DNA from: Chrysomallon squamiferum
Taxonomy: Eukaryota; Mollusca; Gastropoda; Neomphalida; Peltospiridae
DNA length: 64,000 nucleotides
NCBI GenBank assembly: GCA_012295275.1
Contig: CM022665.1
Coordinates: forward strand, 25,428,446 to 25,492,445
Reading direction: 5' to 3'
The first letter of the stretch is position 1. Every line of letters starts with the position of its first letter. Positions 24,701 to 46,722 of this stretch are shown piece by piece. The position numbers and the translations under genes are program-made. Under the pieces are notes generated by a model. It saw nothing but the letters and a program-made list of their open reading frames with translations, searched no databases and was not told the origin of the DNA.

Positions 24701-26039
24701 AATGTTCGTGCATATCTGATAAGAGTACCAACTGTAAATGTTTTATCTAATTCTATGCAGCAGTTTGCAGTAGAAATTTTAATCAGAATGTAATAATAAA
24801 TAAAAGTTTGACAAGATGCAGTAGACTAAAGAAACAAGAAAGTATATTCTTAGTTTTAATAGATATTATGATATATCAGTGATGGATCTGGACATTGTTC
24901 TAATATTTATTTGAGAAATGAATATTTAACCTGAAAAATAAAAGTAATTTAAAATAAAAATAATAATAATAAAAAAATAATTATAAATTCAATATTAATT
25001 ACAACTACAGCTTAAGCTAGTGCTTGAATAATAATAATAATAATAAAAATAATAAGAACAACAACAACAACAACAAATCCATGTGCTCATGATTTATATT
25101 AGAATTTTACTGATGACAATTTATATCTGGGAACAGTGGTTGTAATTCTGTGATTTACAATACTAATTTGTAAACTCAGTATTCATTTATTTATTTTATT
25201 TAAGCATGGTAATAAAAGTATTAATTATTTTTATGTCATTTTAACTTAACTGTTCTTTTTTTTTTTTCATTCTTAGATACTTCTAATTTCGTTTGTGCAT
25301 ATGGTGTATAGATGTTTGTATATGTTCGTTGGTTGAATTTGCATATATCACTATACTTATTTATTATGGTTGCCAAGATAATATACAAAATTTCAAATTA
25401 AGTTTTCCCCATCAAGTCATTTTTTTTAATTGTTTGGTAAAAGTAGTGATTGAATGAAACAACAAAATAACACAGAAACAAATGTATGACTCATTCAGTT
25501 GCATATAATTATTACACTTACACAGATTAGATTAGATTAGATAATAGATATAAAATTTTAAAAGAATTGTAAATATTCTTTTCAATTTAAAATTAAATAC
25601 AAAAAAGATGTAACCTATAAAATGCTATAAATTTAATAATAATTAAAAGCGTTTTTAAAACTATTATTATTTTTTTATTTAAATTATTGCTTGTGCTATT
25701 TAAATCTCTTTAGAAAATTGAGATATTTATTTCGCTACTTTGGTGTAATATATATATTTCTATTTCTTTTTTTTTTTTTTTTTTTTTGTTATTGTTAATA
25801 TACAAATAGATAAACATTTACAATTAACATATCTGCTAATATGTGTAAATTAATACGTAACAAGCGTCCACTGATGAAATAATTATTTCATCACTTTAAT
25901 AAAGTGGCCTCTTAAATGAAGTAGCTGGTTACTGTTGTGTTACTTCAATTTTTATTAGTTGTTTGTTAATAAATACATTTTCTTAATTTTATTTTTATTT
26001 ATTGTATTTTTTTTTCCTGAACATTTCATTAGATAATAA

Positions 26040-27130
26040 TGTGTTGATATTTAAGCTGCAGTGATCAGTTAACCATAACTTGCAGGTGTTATTACTTTGT
26101 CAGGGTACACCCTCTAAACATAGTTGTTTACATGTATCTGCTGGCTGTCAGACCATGTCTACTTATGTAATTTCCTGCCTGGTCAATACATGGACACAGG
26201 TCAAGCAGAAATAAACACTGGCAAACCAAATTTGGCCATTTTCCAATATCTGCAGGAATCTGAGACAAACTGAATTCATTGCAGAGATTAATAACAGCCT
26301 CTGAGTATCAGGGGAAACATGGTGAAATTTAATAGTCTTTCATTTAGACATTAAGGCCACAACCTTGCTAGCCAGAGGATTGGTTACAGTGTGGCTGGCA
26401 GGCTAGTCTGAAGGTGAATGACCTAGCCAGTTTGAGCGTCAACAAGTACATGCATCAGTCAGTCCTATAGTCTAGCCACTGTTTAAACTGTATATGCAGC
26501 ATTGTCTGCTGTAAGGAGCTCTTTCAGAGATGACATTTCTGCAGAATTTTACCACACTTTCAAAGCAGTTCCTGCTCATTATGACAACACAGATCATCTG
26601 ACTGACAGTTGGATTTTATTGATTGTAAACATGTTGACCATTCAAGGCTGATTATCTAGCTGAGGAGATATTACGGCTCTTGTTTTGCACATAAATTTTG
26701 TACAGAATGGAGATAGATGTAACAAGGTAGGAAAATCTGCTTTTGTGAAAAGGTTCCTTTTGTTTGTCATAAGAATTGATTTTCTTTCCAGCATGAAATG
26801 TCTGCTGTTGTATGTCTGAAGTGAAATGAAATAATCCTTGACTAGTGACAGTAATGTTATCTGTGTAACAAATGCCAGTTATGATGGCTGTATGTGCATC
26901 TGTACTGATCTTCTTGACTGACATTTAATGACAGCAGTCAAGTTATTTGTGTTGTGCTACTTCTGATTTCTGTGTGTGTGTGTGTGGAAGTTCTATTCTT
27001 GTAAAGATGTTTTGTAAGTCTACACTGACTTGTATAGCCTGCAGGTTTTGCTGGGTCAAGCTAACTTGCACTGATCTTGTTGTTTTTCTTCAAATCCCTG
27101 ACCTGTCTGTGCTATGATAAACGATAACAA
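26040..27130 (-). other. Less AT-rich island with broken minus-strand frames, possible decayed gene copy
   Basis: Base composition is visibly less AT-rich than the flanks. On the minus strand an open frame of 90 codons (26924-26652) has a coding-like composition (TSDIQQQTFHAGKK). A second frame just upstream in transcription order (about 27080-26950) reads VSLTQQNLQAIQVSVDLQN before a stop. Further short coding-like pieces (for example LVDAQTG, VIHLQTSLPATL) are interrupted by stops. No splice sites joining them were convincing. This pattern fits a decayed retrocopy or transposon remnant, but I could not name a parent gene. Confidence 0.25.
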
Positions 27131-28625
27131 CATTTACAAAGTTAATATCAGTTAAGTAGCTGGTTAGTGCAACATCATTATTTGTATTTGATGCAAATTA
27201 ATTTGTTATATGAACTGTAACACACTGAATGCTGCACATTCAGTTAAAAGAACTGAATTAGTTGTATGATACTAAGTGCTGCATTATGATAATGCTAATT
27301 TTTCATCTTCTGTAGTAGCATGTGAACACTGGTGTATGCATGTTCAACACATTTTATTTTAATGGAAGAATATCTAAGACTAATTTTTTTTTTTTAATGG
27401 GTTATGGTTCATGTGCATAGTTTATTACTGTTAAAAATGAGAACTATGATGTTAATTCTTAAATGTATATTAAATAATGCATTTGTTTACCAGGTTATAT
27501 GAACTTGCACAAACATCCATATCAGTACATATATTGATATATTGCTTACAGTTTAGCTAATTCTGTACTCAGTATTTAATTGTTTAAAATTTTACACAAA
27601 ATTATTTAGAAACCACCCAATATACTGTTCACAAGACATTCTGTAATAAATAAATAAACAGGCTAAATAGCAAATTTGATTTTCTGAATTTAATGTTTAA
27701 AAAATATTGTTAATAATTTATTCAAAGAAATGAAGTTAAATCATTATTTGAGTGATATTATTGAAGGCAACAGCATAAGTAGCAACAGCTGCTGTATATT
27801 AATAACACTAATATTTCATTAACATACTGAAAGTTAAAACCAATCAGATAATTTTCTAATGTTATAAACTTTTATTTATATAAAACAGTAGTGTTAAGAA
27901 ATTTACAATAAATATTTTATCTACAGCTGCAACATTTTACATTACAACTTTACGCTTGCAAGCCAAAAATAAATAGTGAGGATTATGAACTCTAAACTTA
28001 AACAGGATTTAAAAAACTCAGTTTTCCAACACTATCATTTTTAACAGGTATTATTAAAATTTATTTATTATGTATATGTTGTGAAAGAAAGAAAAGTGGA
28101 GAGCGAAGAAAAATGATACTGGATGTTCCTTTACTGGACATAATGCAGCATTCTTGAAATGCATGAAATTAGTGAATTTAAAAATTAAAATACAGTTTCG
28201 TTAAAGAATTCACACCTGTGTAAAAGAAAACAAAAATAGATGTTGACATTGTTCTCTTGGAGTGTTTGTTTTTGCATTATTCTAATTTTTCTTTAGCTTT
28301 ATTTTCATTACTCTGTTAAGTCTTGCTTTAAAAACAATCCATGTTTTCCTGTAATTCAATCCAGTGCACCATTTTTTTTTTTTTTTATTGTTATTTTTTT
28401 GTAAATGCACTGAACTGCATTTTTGTTTTATTTACATTCTTTTGACTGTGAAAACAAAGTACATTCCTTTATATTTTAGTTTAAAATTATTCTTTACATT
28501 TTTTTTTTATTTTTTTATTAGATTTTTTAATTTTTAATTATTTTTAAAGATTATTATTAATATTTTTATTTGAATTTAAATAAATTGTTTTTTGATTAAA
28601 TAAAAGGTGGATGTTGTTCCATTTA

Positions 28626-28651
28626 TTACATACATACAAACAAACATACAA

Positions 28652-28716
<65 letters not shown>

Positions 28717-28730
28717 CACACAATATATAT
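28626..28730. repeat. Compound microsatellite (ACAT)n-(AT)n-(AC)n
   Basis: ACATAC/AAAC tetranucleotide units run directly into about 30 bp of (AT)n and then into CA-rich sequence. The tract lies in noncoding sequence about 600 bp before the first AKT coding exon. Confidence 0.9.
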
Positions 28731-29340
28731 ATAATGCTTAAATTTGAAAATAAATTTATGTTTCTAAGTTAGAAAATATAGCATACACATAAGCAGGATA
28801 TCCTCTTCCTGTTTTTATTTGAAATACACTTTCTGTATTGATGCTAGTAAGTTTCATCAGTAAACACCATTTAACTAGGAAGTATTCACAACATACAGAG
28901 AAAATTATAAGAACAAGTTGGAGTAATATTTGTCATTTTATGTTAAATTTACATAAGCCATTTGAAGCATTCTTTCACATTATATGCAAGTTAGATAATT
29001 CTTATTCCTTTTTTCTCTGTTTATAAAAAAAAGAAGAAAAAAAGTCACATAAATAATTCTTATATTGATAATTAATTCTTAGTACAAATTTATACTCAAT
29101 AGAATGTATACTGTTTTATTATTATTATTATTATTATTTAGATTACATTCATCATTAAAACTTACTAAAAATGTACAGATCACAATTGAGAATTTGCTTG
29201 GTGATATTACTGAAAGTGCAATGAATTTGCCTAGCTATGGAGCTGTATTACATTAAATATATGTGTTCATTATAAAGATTACATGTTTATGCTGATATTT
29301 GTTTTGTTTTTTTAAATTTAGGGCTGATTTGGCCACCGCA

Positions 29341-38505
<9,165 letters not shown>

Positions 38506-39338
38506 GATTAGATAATGTTTAGGTCTGTAGACGAGCTTGGAACATCAGCATCCAAACTAAAGTAGTCCAAAAGAGAATTTTGCATTATGGGCATTTTCTT
38601 CTTTTATTACACTAGCAGTTAAAATTTCCTGTCAAAATATATTTTTCTTTTCTCCTTGTTATGTCTTTTTTTCTTTTCTTTTTTCAGAAGTGGTACATTT
38701 TTTATTAATTTATTATTATTTTTTTATTCTTAAATTAAAATTTAAAAAAAAAGAATGAAAAGCAAGCCAACTATCTTAGCACAAGACTATTTTTAACTGC
38801 TTATTTTTTGTTGACTCTCATAAGCACTTTTCTTGCACCCTTCATGTAACTACTAAATAACTAACAAGTATATTAACATGGCATAAAAGACTTACTGTTA
38901 ACTGTATATAGTCATTTCTTTTGATTTCTACATGTACTCACATTTCACTGCATGTCTTCTTATTTTGAACTAAGTATTGGTACATGCTCTTGCTGAATAC
39001 ATTTTTATTATTATTATGGTTTTATTTTATTTTATTTTATTTTATTATTATTATTTTTTGTTATTAGCAGTTGAGAATGCTGAAGACATGGAATGACTGA
39101 ATAAATTAAATTAACTGTAATTTTAAGATACTGAATTATTCTTTTAGCAAACTGTCACAGGTAGCATGTTTCTATTTACTTTATCTGTCTGCTGTACTTT
39201 TTGAAGATGATGCATCCTGCACAATGAATCGGTGAAACGTGTTCATAGTAATCTTCTTTTCAGATACATTACTACAGAAATTTTAATGGCTTTTGTATTC
39301 TATTGTTGTTGTTGTTGTTGTTATTGTTGTTGTTGTTA

Positions 39339-39397
<59 letters not shown>

Positions 39398-40734
39398 TAT
39401 TTACTGTTATTTTGAACATGCACAAAAGTTCCAGAGATTTTAACATTTTATGGATTTGCTTAGAACAGTTTAGATCAGATTTTTGCTTTGTGATTTATTT
39501 GCTTTATTTGTATTTTAAAATAATGAATATTTTCTTTTTGTTTTAACTAAACACTAAAAATATTGTTTTACTTTTAGTCAGAATAGAATAAAAAAAAATT
39601 AAGTTGCAGTGCTGCTTAATATTTTAAATGTATTCGATATTTCTGTAAATACTGGGACAGAAAGAAAACGTTATGTATATTTGATGTTTTTATGATAAAT
39701 AATAGGAATAAATATCAGTTTATTTTATAACTTTCAGTTTTAAATTTTATTAAATACATTTTCTGCAACAAAAATAGTTGGAGTTGTTTGTATTTTGTCA
39801 TATTAAAATAATTTTTGTTTGAATTTGGTTTACATAGATTTTTTTCAGATATCTGTTAATATTTTGATTTTTTGTTGGGTTTTTTTTTTGTTATAAATTG
39901 GAACTACCCATTGAAAAATTTATATTTGTAAAGAGCATTTCATAGACCTAAGATAAACATTGGTAATGATAATTAATGTTAAAATATACCACAGCCAAAA
40001 ATATTGTTATATTATATTTTCTTTAAAATGTTTTTATTTCTTTTATACAATTTGTATAAAAAAATGTTTCTGTGGGAAAATAATATATATGTTAATGTGT
40101 TTTGGTTTGTTTTGTATACTTAAACATGAAGAATAATCAGGCATGGACTGGCTGTAAAATAATTAAAAATTAATTAAAGAAAAAAAAAAAAAAAAAAAAA
40201 AATAATTTTTAAGTTGTAGAATTCAGTTAACAAATATTGTTTATATGTACAACCTTTTCTCATATTCAACATCTTTCCACATATTTTATAGCCATCTATG
40301 TTGTTTTTGTTTTTTTAAATGGTGTCATTTTGGTTTTTCACTTGCATAAGTTAACACATATTTATATCAGTTTAAGATATGGTTACATTTAATTTATATA
40401 TATTTTTTAAAGATTAGTACATGTATTAAAATGGCAATTAAATTAAAAATTTTTTTTTTTAAATCCCCCTTTTTTTAACATTTTATATACTGCTTATTTT
40501 TAATAATAATAATAATGTACAGGCAGTTTTCAGTAGCAACATTAACCTTTTGGGTTTTTTTTCTCTCTCTTATACTGAAAGGAGTCAGAGGTTTAAAAAA
40601 ATTTTTTTTTTTAAAAACTGCACATTCACACTCCACCACAACAAATCTACATTGGAATGAGACTCAAAAATTGTTTTATCATTTATGTGTTTACTTATAC
40701 TTTAATTTTTATTTTTTATTTTTTATTTTTTTAG
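38506..40734. other. 3' UTR of the proximal AKT isoform and intron to the distal terminal exon
   Basis: AATAAA signals (for example 39100-39105) could end the proximal-exon transcript. For the distal isoform the same stretch is intron, ending in a T-rich tract and TTTTTTTAG at 40726-40734. It contains (TTTTA)n at about 39019-39048, a GTT/ATT array (39302-39397) and an A run at about 40180-40201. No further exon was recognised. Confidence 0.55.
39302..39397. repeat. (GTT)n/(ATT)n trinucleotide array
   Basis: About 95 bp of GTT units grade into an almost perfect (ATT)n array. It lies between the two AKT terminal exons. The cysteine/tyrosine-rich reading frame across it is an artefact. Confidence 0.9.
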
Positions 40735-40977
40735 ATAACTCCTCCATGGAAGCCTGATGTTAAAAGTTCGTGGGACACAAAATATATCCCTGAAGAGTTT
40801 GCACAGGAACCCATGCACTTGTCTCCAACAGAAGCCTGTGGAAGTCGCGAGCTTGAGAGCATCAGTGAAGATGGTGAACTTCCCCACTTTGACCAGTTTT
40901 CTTACCACGGTGGAAGCAGAGGTAGTTTTGGAAATTACCTCAGTGCTTCAGCCCAGGCTGGGAATGAACTTTTTTGA
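40735..40977 (+). CDS. Akt: Alternative distal terminal exon of AKT, encoding a second complete C-tail (485 aa isoform)
   Basis: This phase-0 exon follows a T-rich acceptor (TTTTTTTAG) and encodes 80 residues plus TGA. Spliced to the exon ending at 34996 it gives a 485-residue kinase (tail residues 406-485). It aligns along its length with the proximal terminal exon: ITPPWKP against IQPPFKP, WDTKY against TDTRY, EEFAQEPMHLSP against DTFTVEPVELTP, and HFDQFSYHGGSRGSF against YFEQFSFHGSRSSL. It therefore carries a turn-motif-like Ser435-Pro and hydrophobic-motif Ser461 (FDQFSY). The Phe-Asp that follows DTRY in normal AKT tails (YFD, active-site tether) is Ile-Pro here (YIPEEF). The frame is fully open and codon-like. 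Exon duplication followed by divergence is the simplest explanation; an expressed splice form is inferred, not shown. Confidence 0.85.
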   Translation: MTPPWKPDVKSSWDTKYIPEEFAQEPMHLSPTEACGSRELESISEDGELPHFDQFSYHGGSRGSFGNYLSASAQAGNELF

Positions 40978-43381
40978 ATGCCTTTTTCTTTTGTTCTTTT
41001 TTAATACCTCTTCACTATTATGATTATATTCTTCTCCTTTTTTTAAATTGATAAAAAAAGAGGAAGAGACTTCAAACTAAATTTTTAAAATCATGTCCAA
41101 CCAACGAGTTGTTTATTATATATATAAATATATATGTATATGTATATTTATATATAAACATATAAATTTTGCAGCAAGTGCTGCTTTGTTCTTGAATCTG
41201 GCATTCAACTGTATTGTTTTGTTTATGTTTGATGTAATGATAAATGTGTAATTTAGTCTAATTTTGTGAAAACAAAAGTGATAGATTTCTTTTGTGTTTT
41301 GATTGTTATGTATTACAATGATTATGGTATTCTTGCAAGAATTTTTTTTTTTTTTAAATTATTAAGAATTAATCCAAGAATTCCATATGTGACTAAGAAG
41401 ATAATAATAGTAATAATAATTAAATAACAAAAAAAACACCAAAAACATTATCACTTACATCTCATCACACATACACTTTAATCTTGAATGACAAGTATGT
41501 CACAGAAGTTAATTTTTAATTGAATATGAAAATAGTTGAAAATGCAAACTTTTTATCCTAAGTATAATTAGGTAACTGTTTTGTGTATGTATGTGTGTGT
41601 GTGTCTGTGTGTATGCACACACACACACTTTGTATAGATAGTTGACAACTGTTGATCTGCCTGTAACAGATAAAGTGTTTTCATTTGTTAAGATATAAAT
41701 CAGGTGCACCAAAATAAGTTGTTAAATTTTTAAATGGACGTAACTCATGCAAGCCAGATCTGTAGAGCACCATGTTTTGATTGGGTATTTTGTTTTGTTG
41801 TTTTTTTTTGGCCCACAAGCATTTAAGACAGTTTCCAAAAAAAAATTAACTATGAAATATTAGTTTCAAAAATAAATGTGTAGAAAATCAGAAGTTCTTG
41901 TGTGAAATAACAGCTTATTTCCTTTGTTTTTTTTCTTCAGGGATTCATTTGTTCAATATCATGTACAAATTAACTATTTCACCATGAAATATGATTCATA
42001 ATTTGTTATATTCTGTGAAAGATTTTGATCTGTGTAAATAATTTATTTGAAATTGATGTTAATTTCATCATGAACATGAACTGGGCATGATCCAATTTTA
42101 TTTTTTATTTGTCTCACTAAGATTTAATTTATGTAAAAAGATCAGTAGCTAGTAATTCATAAACATAGCACCATTTAATTTAATTTAACTTGTTCTTAAC
42201 AGAATATTTTATATTATTTCAAATACATAAATATATATATAAATATATATGTATGTATGTATATTAATGTTCTGGTAGAATACTGCACTTTTTGTGAAGG
42301 TTTAGTTTTGCTTTTGAGATCACTAACTTTATAATTTATTTTCTGAATGGACTTTGCTTCTTATAATTTTCTAATGGAATTCAGTGTAATATTTTAATGA
42401 TTCTTGTTTTTTTATTTCAACATTTCTATTACCATCTTTTAAAGTGATCAACATATATCAGTCCTAAAAAACGAACATAGAACAAAAATACATATAAAGG
42501 AGAAAATATTTAAAATTGAGGTTAAAACTAAATGTGGACACATGAGAAATCAAGCTTTTCTTCTTTTCTTTTTTTTTTAAACTCAGTTACAGTAGGTTGT
42601 TTTTAAATTTAAAAGTTTACTGTATTCAGATTCTTCTGTAAATTTTCTTGTAATTCAGTATCAAATAAGTGGATTTTGTCCAGTTGTTATTCATGATTCA
42701 AATGCATATTTGGAATAATATTACTATTGAGTAATACATCTGGTATGTATAAATTTCCTGGTGAAAAATGAATGTTCTGTTAATAAAGAACACTAATTAG
42801 TATTTAGTTTCCTTATTTAACAACACACAACAGAAAAGAATTGCTACATATCTTTGAAATAAATAATACATTGATTGATTTTAATATAAACAACATCAAA
42901 ACATCTGGTATTTGTCAGTGCCTTGATAAGTGGTTTAAATAATGGCAGCTTGGATGATGGCTTTAGATCCTTCTATCCAGTCTCTGCAGTTGCCCACAAT
43001 AATTGACAATAATAGAAATTGCCACTTATTAATTATTCATGGGAAAGTTTTACAAATTCTTATTTGAAAATACTAACAATATTTTTTTTTTGCATTAACT
43101 ATTTTGTTTTGGCATACTTTTATTTGAGAGATTTGAATATATATTTAGGGTAAAAAAAAAAAAAATGAATCAATTGTTTTTACAAATTATGCTTTTTGTA
43201 TGTAACTATTTTTTCATGCTAAGAAGTATATTCAAGGCTTACTTAGTGTTTCAATTAACGTAATTATTGTTTATTTTTATTGTTTGATCCAGACTGTTGA
43301 TGGTGAAATATTACATAGGCTAAAACTTAATTTTACAAATATTTCATGTCCAGTAAATCAAATATTATAAACCCTGTATTG

Positions 43382-43412
<31 letters not shown>

Positions 43413-46298
43413 TAATTCTTTGTTCTGTTATATAGTTTTTATTTGGTTATTGGTATTAAAAAAACATTTCTTTAAAATACATGATAAATGAAACAGTATG
43501 TTCAGAAATTTTGAAAACATTAAATACATGTAAGTTGGATTTTTGATGAATGCTTTAGATATCTGGATTCTAGTATTTGATATGCCAGGAACTGTGATTC
43601 ACTGGAAAATGGAATAATGGAAAATGACCAGTTAATATGTTGTAGAATGTATTAATTTTAAAAACAAAATCTGTTTGATGAAATATCTGTGTGTGTATAT
43701 ATATATATATATATATTTTTTAAATCTAAAATTAGAACAAACAATTTTGTTCTTTCTTAAAATGTACGTGAATGGTTTGAACAAATTTTATCAATTTTTG
43801 GAAGTTCTATTTATAAATTTTGAAAATTTGGAATGAATTATAGTTAATGGTTCCTATTAGTCCATACGTTTTTCCCTTTTCTCTTTATTTTTTAATTAAT
43901 TAATTAAAAAAATAAAAAATAAATAAATAATAAAAATAAAAATATAATATGCCAGTGAAAATACATTTTGTTGAAGTTAATTTTTTGATGGTTTTATTTT
44001 TGAGGTATAATTTCTTTTCATATATAGATAACTATTGCTGCCTCAGTTGTAATTTTAAACATACTTAAAAATCTTATAATGAAATAACTTACTATTGAAA
44101 TTGTAATTTATTTCAGAGTTCTCAGCCCTATCTTTTTTCTTTTGTTTGATTTGCATTTTCATGTGCAAAAAGTGTATTTTAATATGGTTTCAGCTTGTCC
44201 CAAATGAAGATTTGTTTTATAATTAAAGATATCATGTTTAATGTTTTGAAAAACTGTTCGAGAAATTACACCAAACTAAACTATAAATTAAAGAACTGAT
44301 TAGTTCTTAACTCAGAGAATAAATTTAAATACTTAAAAATTATGAAGTTAATATTATTCAAAATTTTGGCTACATGACAGAAAAGGGACATTTAGCTAAA
44401 ATCATTTAAAATCAAAAGCTGTTAGTACTAAGTACTGTATTGCATAATGTGTTTATTGTAAGTAATCATTTATTTTAGTTTTTTTTTTTTAGTTTTTTTT
44501 TAATCCTGAAAATCTTTATCTGGAATAATAATGTACAGCATATATTTTATGGATAAATAACTGTGTCACTGTTTGTTATTTAAAACTTTTACTGCAATAT
44601 AAATGATATTGTTGAATCAGTTTATATTGTACTTGCCTTTTCATATTTGTTTTTTTTTATCACCAACTACAGATTCTTAAAGTGCTTTCATTAAGGAGTA
44701 ACAGATGCACTTTGGCTTTGTCTTATTTTATATTTAAAAAAAAAAACCACAAATCTTTGGGAGTGCTAAAAATAGATAAATTTTTAAAAAATTGTAAAAT
44801 GAGATATATTTCTCTGAAATAGAATACAATACTGATTTTTCTTAAATGTTTTCTTGATTAATAATAAATTCACATATATACTTTCTAACAGTCTGATTTT
44901 TAATTGTACAAACATTATCATAGTCATTGTAATTTTTGCTGGAATCCAGACCATTGTCATGTTTGTGCCTTCAGTTAACATTTGTACATGTGGTTCCAAA
45001 TGTTAGTTTAGTCACATTAGCTTTTAGAAATGTAAAACAAATAAACTCGTATTTAATAAACTGTATCTTTTACTGTCCTGATCCATTAGGCTGTGAAGAT
45101 CATGGCATATATAACAATACAGTTGTATATTCTGTAACAAAGTAAATAACAATTATTGACAGTAATATACTTGTATACTATAATCTTTATATTGTAGCTT
45201 TGTGAGGGTTTTTGTGTGTTGTAATTGTTAAATAATGTCAAAGAGATTTATGTACAAAATTTTGAAATACAGTGGAACGTTCAAGATTATTATTATTATT
45301 TTGTTACACATTACCTCAGTGTGTACACTGTAAATTTGGAAACAAGAAATAAAAATGATTCTAATAGTTGGTAATGTTGTTCTTTATATGCATACATGTA
45401 TAAACACTCTCCCTTCCCTGTGTTGCCTTCAGAAGAAGAAAAAATTGTCAAATGACAGAAGTTTGTAATGGGTTCCTTTACAGTTTTAACTTGTTTTATA
45501 TCCAAGAGTAAAAGTTATAAAGATGGCTATTAGTCAAAATAGTTATTATTTTTAAATGTAAAACTAAAAAGTCAGAAGTCCATATTTGTTCTAATATATT
45601 TGTTGTATTATGTGTTCAAATTTCCCCATGAACAGACCTTTTTAGTAATCTTGTTTGCATTTATCATTTTGTCTTTGTCTCTTTATTTTACATTTCTGAA
45701 ATCAAAAATGTTCATGTTTCCCTGAACCTTTATTTTGTTGACTGGTATCTTGAGCATATGATGTAAAGGATGGTACAGAGATTATGCATGTCACAAATTT
45801 AAGTAATATTTGTGTAGTAATGATTAAAATAAGACATTGAAGAATAACAAATATTTAAGCTATTTGTGTATATGCTGAAAACAAAATAGTAAAATAAAAA
45901 GGAAAATGGTAGGTTTACCAGTTTTGTTGTGGATAATTTCAGTTATATGGTATTGGTTTTTCCTTTGACATTTGTGTCAGTAGCATCAATTATGAAAAGA
46001 AATGCCACAGAGAATCATGCAAGAACAATATTATTTTCATTTATTTACTTTAACATTTTCCGATTTGTATCATAAATTTAACATTTATTTAAGGCAATTT
46101 TAATTTTCAGTATTTACTTTTTATAAAATAGTGTTTATTCTGTCAGTTTTGGAAAGTGTAGACTTGTTTAATATTTTATAACACTGGCTTGGAACAAAGA
46201 AGTGACAGCAGTTTCTTGGGGCCCAAATCATCAAACGTCTGCTGTGGTCCTGAACATAGTCATCTCTGGAATGGTGAAAAAAAAACAAGGCGTTTAAT
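40978..46298. other. AKT distal 3' UTR and intergenic sequence
   Basis: Several AATAAA signals (for example 41871-41876, 42782-42787) could end the distal AKT transcript; which is used is unknown. Simple repeats include AT-rich tracts at about 41115-41165, 42227-42263, 43386-43412 and 43690-43717, and GT/CA tracts at about 41583-41630. No coding exon was recognised on either strand; open frames at 41509-41712, 44784-45145 and 45311-45505 have no splice or family support. Confidence 0.5.
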
Positions 46299-46402
46299 TT
46301 ATCTATAGACTATTGTACCCCATTTTTGAACTAACTGAAAAGAATTTAAAGGTGGTTTCAAAGCAGAAAACCCACGTATAGGCCTGTGAATGCCAAAAAC
46401 AG

Positions 46403-46722
46403 CTATGCCATTGGCAACACTGGATTTGCAAGTTTCATACAATGATGTTTCCTTAGAATCTTAATATTTTGGAAAATCTCTGCCACTGTTACGTCACGAC
46501 TACAAAAAAAATTAGTGAGCTCCAGACGGTTAAATGATTTATTAAATATCTGTTGTTACGTATTCAATAATTCATCAAATCATTCGTTATTAAAACATAA
46601 CTTGGAAGTATGATGAATACATCTAGAATATTTATTTGTGTCACCAAGCCTTACGGTAAACGGAAGAAACATGCTTGTAGTCCAACATTCAAGATATTAA
46701 ATATACATATATATATATATAA
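46403..46722 (-). other. Possible divergent spliced transcript opposite TRIP11
   Basis: On the minus strand a good donor (TTTACC|GTAAGG, exon end 46655) and a good acceptor (TTTTTTTTGTAG, exon start 46499) bracket a 155-bp intron. Joining them keeps a frame open from 46722 to a TAG at 46403-46405; exon 2 reads RDVTVAEIFQNIKIL and then LANPVLPMA. No in-frame ATG was found in the first part, because an in-frame TAA lies just upstream at 46723-46725. This may be a small gene with an unseen first exon, or a noncoding divergent transcript from the TRIP11 promoter. Confidence 0.25.

Larger units (their letters stand above)
21779..29321. other. AKT 5' region: intergenic sequence and probable 5'-UTR intron
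   Basis: The first AKT coding exon is preceded by an acceptor (TTTAAATTTAG, 29311-29321), so its 5' UTR starts in an exon somewhere upstream. That exon could not be placed; it may share a promoter with the minus-strand gene starting at 21778. The interval is AT-rich, with (AAT)n and (AAC)n at about 25027-25077, four GATTA units at about 25531-25550, a T run near 25769-25787 and a GT tract at about 23008-23037. The only stretch with different composition is 26040-27130, listed separately. No tRNA or other RNA gene was recognised. Confidence 0.45.

Noticed and set aside
39232-39546. Cys/Tyr-run reading frame after the proximal AKT exon
   Set aside because: A translation of the (GTT)n/(ATT)n array.
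40757-41023. Plus-strand frame starting MLKVRGTQN
   Set aside because: Wrong frame; the phase-0 frame from 40735 encodes the AKT tail motifs and is the real one.
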